DNA of 12,900 nucleotides, taken from an uncultured Bacillota bacterium. Its GTDB lineage: Bacteria > Bacillota_I > Bacilli_A > RFN20 > CAG-826. The position numbers and the translations under genes were made by a program. Below, in pieces: positions 6,578 to 12,846 of this stretch. The notes below the pieces were generated by a model. It was not told the origin of the DNA. It did not search any database and worked only from the letters and a program-made list of their open reading frames with translations. The stretch is taken from NCBI GenBank assembly GCA_946623775.1, contig CAMORJ010000040.1, forward strand, positions 1-12,900, given 5' to 3'. Numbering within the stretch: the first letter of the stretch is position 1; each line of letters begins with the position of its first letter.

Positions 6578-6770
6578 GCATTCTTCGTTCTATCGGATCC
6601 TCGTGATAATCGTTGCCTTTGCGCTTCTTGGCATCGCGATTTTCCTTCCGCTGCTAAGCACCGATGACAAGAATTATGTTCTCATCTTCATCTTGCTAGG
6701 CGTCTATGCCTTAGCGATGGTCGCAGCGGTGGTTATCACGGAAATCTATTGGAGGAGGAGAAAGAAATGA
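6567..6770 (+). CDS. Small two-helix membrane protein, 67 residues
   Basis: The ORF overlaps the end of comEB by eleven bases and its stop overlaps the ecfA1 start (ATGA), so it is embedded in the operon. It has two hydrophobic helices (about residues 10-30 and 38-59) joined by a short polar turn (S-T-D-D-K-N-Y), and it ends R-R-R-K-K. By the positive-inside rule both ends should face the cytoplasm. I do not recognise a family. It sits before the ECF energy module, but its small size and lack of substrate-binding features make it unlikely to be the S component, which normally has five or six helices. A clear Shine-Dalgarno site is missing, so it may depend on coupling to comEB translation. 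Confidence 0.72.
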   Translation: MLNKHSSFYRILVIIVAFALLGIAIFLPLLSTDDKNYVLIFILLGVYALAMVAAVVITEIYWRRRKK

Positions 6771-7588
6771 ATCCGGTCCTCCAAATCGAAGATCTTTCGT
6801 TCGCCTATTTAGACGACAAAAACGTGTTGAACCACGTTTCTTTATCAATTGAACCAGGACAATATGCGACTTTGATCGGACATAACGGCTCAGGCAAATC
6901 GACATTATCCAAACTCATCATGGGCCTAATGAGCGGATATGACGGCAAGATTTTCCTATTCGGGGAAGAAGTGAACCGCAAAAACCTGCGCTCGTTGACG
7001 AGCAAGGTCGGCATCGTGTTCCAAAATCCAGATAACCAGTTCGTCGGCTCGACGGTCGCGGATGATATTGCCTTTGGCTTAGAGAATTCCTGCGTGAAGC
7101 GCGAGGAGATGGAGGCCATCATCCAGGAAGTCGCCTGCGATGTCGGGATGGAGAAATTCCTATCTCACGAGCCCGCTTCTTTGTCGGGCGGTCAAAAGCA
7201 AAGGGTCGCTATCGCCGGTGTTTTGGCGATGAACCCATCGCTCGTCATCTTTGATGAAGCGACTGCCATGCTTGATCCCCGCGGCAAAAAAGAGATTCGC
7301 GCCTTAATTCAAAAAATGAGGACCAAGAATCCGGATTTGGCGATTCTATCCATCACTCATGACATTGAAGAGGCCGCCGCAAGCGACCGCGTATTCGTTC
7401 TTGAAAAAGGGAGCATTCTTTTCGCCGGCAGCCCGCATGAGGTGTTCTGCCATTATGAAGAGCTTGTGAACGCCCGTTTGGATATCCCGTTTGCGGTCAA
7501 AATGTGCAGGGCTTTAAGAAATCAGGGGATGCATGTGCCGGAAAACATCACCACGGTGGAAGCGTTGGAGGAATTCTTATGTCAATAA
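6767..7588 (+). CDS. ecfA1: ECF transporter energizing ATPase EcfA1
   Basis: This is one of the two ATPases of the energy-coupling factor module that drives uptake of vitamins and related micronutrients through exchangeable S components. The 273-residue product shows Walker A G38-H-N-G-S-G-K-S-T46, a Q-loop region F-Q-N-P-D-N-Q-F followed by G-S-T-V, signature L139-S-G-G-Q143 and Walker B ending D163-E164. The N-P-D-N-Q-F and I-F-D-E-A-T-A-M-L-D-P forms are typical of EcfA1 rather than EcfA2. ATG 6767 follows a strong GGAGGAGG; an in-frame TTG at 6749 lies on that ribosome binding site and is unlikely to be used. It overlaps its neighbours by 4 and 10 bases. It should act as a heterodimer with the next gene product on the cytoplasmic side of EcfT. 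Confidence 0.95.
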   Translation: MNPVLQIEDLSFAYLDDKNVLNHVSLSIEPGQYATLIGHNGSGKSTLSKLIMGLMSGYDGKIFLFGEEVNRKNLRSLTSKVGIVFQNPDNQFVGSTVADDIAFGLENSCVKREEMEAIIQEVACDVGMEKFLSHEPASLSGGQKQRVAIAGVLAMNPSLVIFDEATAMLDPRGKKEIRALIQKMRTKNPDLAILSITHDIEEAAASDRVFVLEKGSILFAGSPHEVFCHYEELVNARLDIPFAVKMCRALRNQGMHVPENITTVEALEEFLCQ

Positions 7589-8442
7589 GGTTCACCGACG
7601 TGTTCTATACATATAATCCCAAGACCCCTTTGGAGCATCAGGCGCTGAAGGGCATCAACCTCGAGATCGTCGAAGGGTCTTTCGTCGCGATCGTCGGCAG
7701 AACCGGATGCGGAAAATCCACGATGGTCCAGCATATCAATGCTCTCCTCCATCCGACCTCAGGCGTTGTGACAGTGGACGATTTCCAAAACGTTCCCGAA
7801 AAGAAGAAACGCTCCAAAAACACCAAAGAGCTCCGACAAAAAGTCGGACTGGTTTTCCAATTCCCCGAATACCAGCTGTTTGAGGAAACGGTTGAAAAAG
7901 ACGTTGCCTTCGGCCCTAAGAACTTCGGAAAAACCGAAGAAGAAGCCATGGAAGCAGCCCACAAGGCTTTATTGGAAGTCGGCTTGGGAGAGGAATTCTT
8001 CAAGAGGTCGCCGTTTGAATTATCGGGCGGCGAGAAAAGAAGGGCAGCCATTGCAGGCGTCCTTGCAATCGGCCCTCAATATTTGGTCGTCGATGAGCCT
8101 ACCGCTGGCTTAGATCCTTTGGGGTCGAAAGAGATGATGGCCTTGTTCCAAAAAGTGCATGAAGCGGGGGCAACCATCATTTTGGTCACTCACGATATGG
8201 CGCTGGTGAAGCGCTATTGCGACAAAGTCATAGTCGTGGATGATGGGACAATCGCCAAAGTCACGACTCCAGACGAATTCTTCTTGGAAGATATCGAGAA
8301 GTATTCCTTGGACTCCCCAGAGCTTTATAAACTAGCCAGATTCTGCATTGCCCATGGTGCCGATTTCGATATGAAATCGATACACGGGGTCACTGCTTTC
8401 TCTGAAGCGATAGCGAAGTGGAAAGGGGTGAAGCATGAATAA
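7579..8442 (+). CDS. ecfA2: ECF transporter energizing ATPase EcfA2
   Basis: This is the second ATPase of the ECF module, 287 residues. Motifs are Walker A G40-R-T-G-C-G-K-S-T48 followed by Q-H-I-N-A-L-L-x-P-T-S-G, then Q-F-P-E-Y-Q-L-F-E-E-T-V, signature L148-S-G-G-E152 with K-R-R, and Walker B ending D172-E173. The Q-F-P-E-Y-Q-L-F segment and the R-R after the signature are hallmarks of EcfA2. The chosen ATG at 7579 has GGAGG seven bases upstream and gives the family N terminus; the frame is open back to 7504 within ecfA1, but those codons encode nothing family-like. It overlaps ecfA1 by ten bases and ecfT by eight. It pairs with EcfA1 to power the transporter. Confidence 0.95.
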   Translation: MSIRFTDVFYTYNPKTPLEHQALKGINLEIVEGSFVAIVGRTGCGKSTMVQHINALLHPTSGVVTVDDFQNVPEKKKRSKNTKELRQKVGLVFQFPEYQLFEETVEKDVAFGPKNFGKTEEEAMEAAHKALLEVGLGEEFFKRSPFELSGGEKRRAAIAGVLAIGPQYLVVDEPTAGLDPLGSKEMMALFQKVHEAGATIILVTHDMALVKRYCDKVIVVDDGTIAKVTTPDEFFLEDIEKYSLDSPELYKLARFCIAHGADFDMKSIHGVTAFSEAIAKWKGVKHE

Positions 8443-9295
8443 TTTCACCCTGGGGAAATATGTTCCGTACAATTCCTTCCTCCACAGGATGGACCCCCGC
8501 GTTAAGCTTGCGATGACCGTCTGCCTGATGGTCTGCGTGTTTTTGGCTTATTCGACTTGGAGCATGACCTTCCTCGTCGGTGGAATATTGTTCATCCTTG
8601 CCGTCATCTTGCTTCGCTGCACCCATATGGGCATCAAAGACGTTTTGAAATCCCTACGTTCTTTGTGGTTCATGCTGTTCTTCCTAATGATCATCTACAT
8701 CGTCGTTCCTAGGCAAACGCATACATTGCCAATCGCCTGGGAGGTTGGCGCTTGGGTCGTTTATTGGGACTCTTTCGCCGACGCGGGAAAAATCATGCTC
8801 AGGCTCATCACGATGATGACCATCACCATGACGCTTACCGCTTCTACGAAACCGCTTGATTTAACTTATGCCCTTGAATGGTATATGACTCCGTTGAAGC
8901 CTTTGCATTTCCCAGCGGCGGAAATCGCGATGACGATTTCAATCGCTTTGCGATTCATTCCGACGCTTCTTGATGACACAAGCCGCGTCATGAAAGCGCA
9001 GGCAAGCCGCGGCGTGGATATGGAGCATGGCAAATTGATGCAGAAAATCACTGGCATCACGTCTTTGATCATCCCGCTGTTCGTCTCTAGCTTTATGCGT
9101 TCCGAAGAGCTGGCCAACGCCATGGAGTGCCGCGGCTATGACCCAACGGCTAAAAGAACCAGGTACCGCAGACTGAAGGCGCGCTTCAGCGATTTCGTTT
9201 TCCTGATTGTCGCGAATGCCCTTTTGGCGGGATGCATCTATATGTGCGTCACCTCGTTTGACGTTTTCGCCCTATTTGGAGTGACCGCGTTATGA
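8435..9295 (+). CDS. ecfT: ECF transporter transmembrane protein EcfT
   Basis: EcfT is the membrane scaffold that links the two ATPases to interchangeable vitamin-binding S components. The 286-residue product begins Y-N-S-F-L-H-R-M-D-P-R-V-K-L, the usual EcfT N terminus. Hydrophobic helices follow (about 26-59, 72-90, 110-132) and another closes the C terminus. Between them are the two coupling-helix motifs A190-S-R-G193 and C232-R-G234 (in A-M-E-C-R-G-Y-D-P), which dock onto the ATPases. The second motif commonly has Ala where Cys232 stands. AAGGGG lies six bases before the ATG. The gene overlaps ecfA2 by eight bases and truA by four. No S component is in the window, so the substrates cannot be told; a group II ECF module shared by several unlinked S proteins is expected. 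Confidence 0.94.
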   Translation: MNNFTLGKYVPYNSFLHRMDPRVKLAMTVCLMVCVFLAYSTWSMTFLVGGILFILAVILLRCTHMGIKDVLKSLRSLWFMLFFLMIIYIVVPRQTHTLPIAWEVGAWVVYWDSFADAGKIMLRLITMMTITMTLTASTKPLDLTYALEWYMTPLKPLHFPAAEIAMTISIALRFIPTLLDDTSRVMKAQASRGVDMEHGKLMQKITGITSLIIPLFVSSFMRSEELANAMECRGYDPTAKRTRYRRLKARFSDFVFLIVANALLAGCIYMCVTSFDVFALFGVTAL

Positions 9296-10032
9296 AATAC
9301 GTCGCGACCGTCTCCTATTGCGGGCAAAACTATTCCGGCTTCCAAAGGCAGAGGAATGGCTTGAAAAGCATTCAAGGCGAATTGGAAAGAGCCTTAAGCT
9401 TTGCTTTGGGGGTCGAAACCCAAATCAAAGGAGCAGGGCGGACCGATGCAGGAGTCAATGCGATAGGCCAAAGGGTGTCGTTTGAATCCGAAAGGGCATT
9501 GGACGATAAATTCATCTCCCTTTGGAATCACTTGCTCCCGCTTGATATCCAAATCACGAAAATCGATGCATGCCCCTCCTCTTTTGATGCTAGGCACAGT
9601 TCTATTGGCAAAGCCTATGAGTACCGTTTTTCGATAAAGGGACGTAACCCATTCGAAGTCGGTAGGCTGACACAGTTAGAGGCCGAGACATTCGATAAGT
9701 CTTTGTTCGAAAAGTCGCTTCGCTATTTTGAGGGCGAACATGATTTCCGCTGTTTCACCACCAAGCCTCAAGACAAAGACAATTTCATCCGCATCATTGA
9801 GCCTATCCATATCATTTGGAGCGAGGACGGCAATGCTGGAAGGGTCTTTTTCAGATCCAATGGCTTCATGACCTATCAAATCCGTTTGATGATGGGAGTC
9901 GCGTTTAAGATTGCGATGGGCAGGCTGCCTGAATCAAAGATACCAGAACTCCTCTCGTCAAAGACGAGGAAGATCGCCTCCTTCAAAGCGGCGCCCGATG
10001 GTCTGTATCTAGTGGAGGTCCTTTATGAGTAA
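9292..10032 (+). CDS. truA: tRNA pseudouridine(38-40) synthase TruA
   Basis: TruA isomerises uridines 38-40 in the anticodon arm of many tRNAs. The 246-residue length is normal. The catalytic Asp is D52 in G-A-G-R-T-D-A-G, with Y-C-G-Q-N-Y-S-G-F-Q-R-Q near the N terminus and S-I-Q-G-E-L-E just before it. The later D-A-R-H-S-S-I-G-K-A-Y-E-Y-R and F-M-T-Y-Q-I-R-L-M-M-G segments are also typical. The residue after G-V in the active-site loop is Asn56 where His is common (R-T-D-A-G-V-H-A). The ATG overlaps the ecfT stop (ATGA) and follows GGAG at ten bases. The placement after ecfT matches the conserved Bacilli order. Confidence 0.95.
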   Translation: MKYVATVSYCGQNYSGFQRQRNGLKSIQGELERALSFALGVETQIKGAGRTDAGVNAIGQRVSFESERALDDKFISLWNHLLPLDIQITKIDACPSSFDARHSSIGKAYEYRFSIKGRNPFEVGRLTQLEAETFDKSLFEKSLRYFEGEHDFRCFTTKPQDKDNFIRIIEPIHIIWSEDGNAGRVFFRSNGFMTYQIRLMMGVAFKIAMGRLPESKIPELLSSKTRKIASFKAAPDGLYLVEVLYE

Positions 10033-10834
10033 AAGGCCGACTTGGAACATTCATACGCACACCTATAGGTGTGGTCATGCCTACGGGACGGACGAAGAAT
10101 ACGTCCGGAAAGCCATGGAGATCGGTATCAACTACCTCGGCTTTTCAGACCATGTTTTTATCCCCGGAAGAAGCGACCCTCGCATCAGGGGCGACTATTC
10201 AGAATTAGAGGGATATATCGCCTCCATACGTGACTTGGAGAAAAAATACGAGGGACGTGTAACGATTAAACTCGGTTTCGAAGCGGAATGGATGGATGAA
10301 TATGCAGACTACTACGCGGATTTACTCCACTCCAAAAAGGTTGATTATCTGATTCTCGGACAGCATTGCCGAATCATGCATGACCGCTTCTTCGGATATG
10401 GGTATCTGCCCGATGTGAAAGACCGTCTCGAATTCTATTGCATCGATGTGCTCTGCGGCATTCAGTCGGGGCTATTCACCTATGTCTGTCATCCTGACTT
10501 GTTCACTCGCTTCGTCGGCGAGTGGGATCAGAAGTGCGAAGAGATATCCCATCGCATCTGCAAAGAGGCCGCCAAATATGGATTGCCTTTGGAATTCAAT
10601 TTCGGCAACAGCAGGGGAGCGGTCAAAAATTTCCCGGGCGAGCCTGCGCATATGACTTATCCGCATCCTAGGTTCTGGGAAATTGCTAAGCAATATGACA
10701 TCCCTGTGGTGCTTGGGGTAGACGCCCATCATCCCGACCATTTCCTTGAGTCGGATTATGATTGGGCATACCGCTTTATTGAGGCTTTAGGGCTCAAATT
10801 GGTGGATTCTTGGCCCCTAAATAGTGGCCTTTGA
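10025..10834 (+). CDS. PHP-domain phosphoesterase (HisK/HisJ-like)
   Basis: The 269-residue product is a PHP-superfamily metal-dependent phosphoesterase. Metal-binding motifs are H10-T-H12 and H18 (in H-T-H-T-Y-R-C-G-H-A), F-S-D42-H43, Glu86 in G-F-E-A-E, G-Q-H-C, C-H-P-D-L-F and G-V-D-A-H-H-P near the C terminus. The H-T-H-T-x-x-C-x-H-A form resembles histidinol-phosphatases of the HisK/HisJ type. However, no histidine biosynthesis gene is nearby, so histidinol phosphate is only one possible substrate and a nucleotide or other sugar-phosphate phosphatase is equally open. It has a strong GGAGG six bases before the ATG and overlaps truA by eight bases, ending the seven-gene operon. It is soluble, with no signal peptide. 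The family is firm and the substrate is not. Confidence 0.85.
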   Translation: MSKRPTWNIHTHTYRCGHAYGTDEEYVRKAMEIGINYLGFSDHVFIPGRSDPRIRGDYSELEGYIASIRDLEKKYEGRVTIKLGFEAEWMDEYADYYADLLHSKKVDYLILGQHCRIMHDRFFGYGYLPDVKDRLEFYCIDVLCGIQSGLFTYVCHPDLFTRFVGEWDQKCEEISHRICKEAAKYGLPLEFNFGNSRGAVKNFPGEPAHMTYPHPRFWEIAKQYDIPVVLGVDAHHPDHFLESDYDWAYRFIEALGLKLVDSWPLNSGL

Positions 10835-10855
10835 GCCATTTCGAGAGAAAAAATA

Positions 10856-10884
10856 TTTCACGCGAATGTGCGTAGTGATATATT
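10856..10884 (+). promoter_or_regulatory. Predicted yebC promoter with extended -10
   Basis: TATATT (10879-10884) is preceded by TG at 10876-10877, forming an extended -10 element. A poor -35 (TTTCAC, 10856-10861) lies 17 bp upstream. The start would be near 10891, giving a leader of about 20 bases with GGAG at 10901-10904. It means yebC can be expressed apart from the upstream operon. Confidence 0.45.
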
Positions 10885-10910
10885 TATTCCGCAAAAAATA
10901 GGAGATTTTT

Positions 10911-11618
10911 ATGGGAAGGCATTTTGAAGTAAGAGCTGCCGCCATGGCAGCCTCGGCCAAAGCCAAAAGCGCGATCTACATGCGCGCCTCCAAAGAGATT
11001 TACGCCGCCGCGAAATCCGGCGAGCCCGATCCCAATTCCAACCTCGCTCTTCGCAGCGCCATCGAAAAGTACCGCAAGCAGTGCCCTAGGGACGTCATCG
11101 ATCGCGCCATCGAAAAGGCGAAAGGAGGCGACTCCGTCGCTTACATCCCTGGCCGTTATGAATTTATGGGCCCGGGCGGAAGCAACATCATCGTCGATAC
11201 TTTAACCGATAACGTCAATCGCGCTCTCGTCACCGTCAGGACCATCGTTACCAGGAAAGGCGGCAAGATGGCATCCGTAGCCTATGGCTTCGAGCATCGC
11301 GGAGTCCTCAATTTCAAAGGACCCAGCGCCGACGAAGCAGAGGAAGCATTGCTATTTGGAGACGTCGATCTCGTCAGCGTGACCGCAGACGAAGACGGCG
11401 AGCTCGAAGTCTTGCTCAATCCGAACGACCTCGCCAAAGCGCAGGAAGTTCTCAAGGATCTCGGCGTCACCGATTACGACCGCGCCGAAACCACCATGTA
11501 CCCGAACGAATGGATCACCGTCGAAGGTGAAGACCTCCAGAAGCTCAAAGACATGATGGAACAGCTCGACGAAGCCGAAGACGTCCAAGCCGTTTACACC
11601 AACGTCGAAAATCTATAA
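10911..11618 (+). CDS. YebC/PmpR family protein, YeeN-like subclass (YebC2)
   Basis: This 235-residue soluble protein belongs to the YebC/TACO1 family. The start M-G-R-H-F-E-V-R-A-A-A-M-A-A marks the second subclass (YeeN-like), whose members begin M-G-R-K-F-E-V-R; first-subclass proteins begin M-A-G-H-S-K-W. Other family segments are P-N-S-N-L-A-L-R-S-A-I-E-K, D-R-A-I-E-K-A-K-G-G, Y-E-F-M-G-P-G-G and N-V-N-R-A-L-V-T-V-R. Family members were long annotated as transcription regulators. More recent work on YebC2 and TACO1 points to relief of ribosome stalling at proline-rich stretches, which fits its place beside ribosomal protein genes. It has its own promoter and a strong terminator, so it is probably a single-gene unit inserted between the ecf-truA operon and rplM-rpsI. 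Confidence 0.93.
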   Translation: MGRHFEVRAAAMAASAKAKSAIYMRASKEIYAAAKSGEPDPNSNLALRSAIEKYRKQCPRDVIDRAIEKAKGGDSVAYIPGRYEFMGPGGSNIIVDTLTDNVNRALVTVRTIVTRKGGKMASVAYGFEHRGVLNFKGPSADEAEEALLFGDVDLVSVTADEDGELEVLLNPNDLAKAQEVLKDLGVTDYDRAETTMYPNEWITVEGEDLQKLKDMMEQLDEAEDVQAVYTNVENL

Positions 11619-11622
11619 TCGC

Positions 11623-11666
11623 AAAAACCGCTTGCCTAACATCACGCGAATCGGCAAGCGGTTTTT
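11623..11666 (+). terminator. Strong terminator after yebC, probably bidirectional
   Basis: AAAAACCGCTTGCC (11623-11636) and GGCAAGCGGTTTTT (11653-11666) are perfectly complementary over 14 bp with a 16-base loop. The T run on the right ends yebC transcription. The A run on the left would give the same signal on the minus strand. It starts five bases after the yebC stop. Confidence 0.9.
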
Positions 11667-11733
11667 GTATGCGTGCACGATGAACAAGAATGGCATCGCT
11701 TATATATTCGCGCTTGCAATCGTGCACGCATAC
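11667..11733. repeat. Perfect 15-bp inverted repeat upstream of rplM
   Basis: GTATGCGTGCACGAT (11667-11681) is repeated exactly in reverse complement at 11719-11733, with 37 bases between. It begins directly at the end of the yebC terminator. Within the loop, CAAGAAT (11685-11691) can extend the fold by pairing with ATTC and CTTG at 11706-11716 around a three-base bulge. Each arm holds the palindrome GTGCAC. The right arm lies inside the spacer of the predicted rplM promoter, so an operator pair is one reading; a remnant element or a small structured RNA are others. Confidence 0.75.
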
Positions 11734-11742
11734 GTGGATAAT
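11714..11742 (+). promoter_or_regulatory. Predicted rplM-rpsI promoter
   Basis: TTGCAA (11714-11719) and GATAAT (11737-11742) are 17 bp apart, with four and five of six consensus bases. The spacer coincides with the right arm of the 15-bp inverted repeat. Transcription would start near 11749, leaving a leader of about 80 bases. Confidence 0.5.
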
Positions 11743-11748
11743 ATCGCA

Positions 11749-11829
11749 CGGCACTACTTTGAACGAGTAAACCCCGGTAAAGTTAAAAGTTCGAATCAAG
11801 TCGCTTAACACGACAAAGGAGTAAACAAC
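11749..11829 (+). promoter_or_regulatory. Structured leader of rplM, possible L13 autoregulatory leader
   Basis: TTTGAAC (11758-11764) can pair with GTTCGAA (11789-11795) including one G-U pair. GTCG (11800-11803) pairs with CGAC (11811-11814) immediately before the ribosome binding site AAAGGAG (11815-11821). Bacillota often carry an L13-binding leader at this place. The position and the hairpin next to the ribosome binding site fit that, but I cannot match the consensus of the known L13 leader from memory, so the class is inference. Confidence 0.35.
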
Positions 11830-12273
11830 ATGCAGCGTCAAACCACGTTGGCAAAGAAAGAGAGCGTCCAGCGCGCCTGGTACCTCGTCGACGCCACCGA
11901 TATCCCTCTTGGCCGCCTCGCATCTAAACTCGCGGTCATCCTCATGGGCAAGGATAAGCCCACCTACACCCCCAACGTTGATTGCGGTGACAACATCGTC
12001 GTCATCAACGCTTCCAAAGTCAAGCTCACCGGCAATCACCCCGAGAGCAAGAAGAACTACTACAACGTCTCCCAATACAATGGCGGCCTTCGCACCCGTA
12101 GCGCAGGCGTCATGAAAGCGGAGTTCCCCGTCGAGATGGTCGAAAGGGCCGTCTGGGGCATGCTTCCCAAGGGACCGCTAGGACGTTCTATCATCAAGAA
12201 GCTCCACGTCTATGAAGGCGCCGAGCACAAGCAGCAGGCCCAGAACCCCCAGGTTCTCGACCTCAGCAAGTAA
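11830..12273 (+). CDS. rplM: Ribosomal protein L13 (uL13)
   Basis: A large-subunit ribosomal protein of 147 residues, normal for bacterial L13, which binds 23S rRNA early in assembly. Family segments include W-Y-L-V-D-A-T-D-I-P-L-G-R-L-A-S (about 17-32), the G-K-D-K-P-T-Y-T-P-N-V-D-C-G-D segment (about 41-55), and A-V-W-G-M-L-P-K-G-P-L-G-R near residues 106-118. The end, Y-E-G-A-E-H-K-Q-Q-A-Q-N-P, is also typical. AAAGGAG lies eight bases before the ATG. It is followed by rpsI after 13 bases in one operon. Confidence 0.98.
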   Translation: MQRQTTLAKKESVQRAWYLVDATDIPLGRLASKLAVILMGKDKPTYTPNVDCGDNIVVINASKVKLTGNHPESKKNYYNVSQYNGGLRTRSAGVMKAEFPVEMVERAVWGMLPKGPLGRSIIKKLHVYEGAEHKQQAQNPQVLDLSK

Positions 12274-12286
12274 GGAGAATTGAACC

Positions 12287-12676
12287 ATGGCAGACAAGAA
12301 ATACTATGGCACTGGCCGCCGCAAATCGGCCGTCGCCCGCGTCTACGTCTCTTCTGGAAAAGGCAAGATCCTCGTCAATGGACGCGATGTCAACGAGTAC
12401 ATGCCCTTCCCGACCTTGGTCCTTGACCTCAAGCAGCCGCTCGCTCTCATCAACGGCGAAGACCGTTACGATGTCGAGTGCACCGTCACCGGCGGCGGAT
12501 TCACCGGACAAGCCGAAGCCATCCGCCTTGGCATTGCCCGTGCTCTTCTGGAAGCCGGCGAAGATCGTTCCGCCCTCAAAGTGGCTGGCATGCTCACCCG
12601 CGATGCCAGGTGCAAAGAGAGGAAGAAATACGGTCTCAAAGGCGCCCGTCGCGCTCCGCAGTTCTCCAAGCGTTAA
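12287..12676 (+). CDS. rpsI: Ribosomal protein S9 (uS9)
   Basis: A small-subunit ribosomal protein of 129 residues. It starts with Y-Y-G-T-G-R-R-K-S-A-V-A-R-V (residues 5-18), the hallmark of S9, and ends R-R-A-P-Q-F-S-K-R, the basic tail that reaches the P-site tRNA anticodon stem. The central V-T-G-G-G-F-T-G-Q-A-E-A-I-R-L-G-I-A-R-A-L is also characteristic. AGGAG stands nine to ten bases before the ATG. It is co-transcribed with rplM and ends just before a clear terminator. Confidence 0.98.
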   Translation: MADKKYYGTGRRKSAVARVYVSSGKGKILVNGRDVNEYMPFPTLVLDLKQPLALINGEDRYDVECTVTGGGFTGQAEAIRLGIARALLEAGEDRSALKVAGMLTRDARCKERKKYGLKGARRAPQFSKR

Positions 12677-12686
12677 TCGCTTACCC

Positions 12687-12714
12687 AAAAGGATTCCTTC
12701 GGGAGTCCTTTTTT
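12687..12714 (+). terminator. Intrinsic terminator of rplM-rpsI with UUCG loop
   Basis: AAAAGGATTCC (12687-12697) pairs with GGAGTCCTTTT (12702-12712), with one T-G wobble, around the extra-stable tetraloop TTCG. A run of six T ends at 12714. It lies ten bases after the rpsI stop. Confidence 0.93.
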
Positions 12715-12793
12715 CTTTCCTTATATATCTTGATTCGTGCGCGCGCATTGACAGCATATTCCCCGACATTTTCGAAAAGGTAAAAACTTCCTC

Positions 12794-12822
12794 TTGCCCG
12801 TATGTATTCGTTGGGGTATATT
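12794..12822 (+). promoter_or_regulatory. Predicted tRNA promoter
   Basis: TTGCCC (12794-12799) and TATATT (12817-12822) are 17 bp apart, with four and five of six consensus bases. The start would fall near 12829, about 18 bases before the tRNA, a short 5' leader for RNase P to remove. The preceding 80 bases after the rpsI terminator hold no gene that I can see. Confidence 0.6.
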
Positions 12823-12846
12823 TATTGAGCGCTTCAGGGCGCCTGT

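Noticed and set aside
10819..10841. Hairpin TGGC/GCCA over the stop of the PHP gene as a terminator
   Set aside because: The stem is four base pairs plus a bulged extension and no T run follows.
11623..11745. Minus-strand small RNA made from the inverted repeat and ending at the bidirectional terminator
   Set aside because: The fold would suit one, but I found no acceptable minus-strand promoter at the right distance.
11545..12075. 176-residue minus-strand ORF spanning yebC end and rplM
   Set aside because: It crosses a strong terminator, the inverted repeat and the rplM promoter, and its product shows no recognisable family; it is a shadow.
12738..12747. Ten-base alternating palindrome TGCGCGCGCA
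   Set aside because: Short GC alternation without a second copy or neighbouring signal; possible by chance in this base composition.
12748..12753. Perfect TTGACA box upstream of the tRNA
   Set aside because: No -10-like hexamer lies 16-19 bases downstream; the TTGCCC-TATATT pair closer to the tRNA is a better promoter.
12263..12769. 168-residue minus-strand ORF opposite rpsI
   Set aside because: It is a shadow of rpsI and its terminator, with no independent signals.
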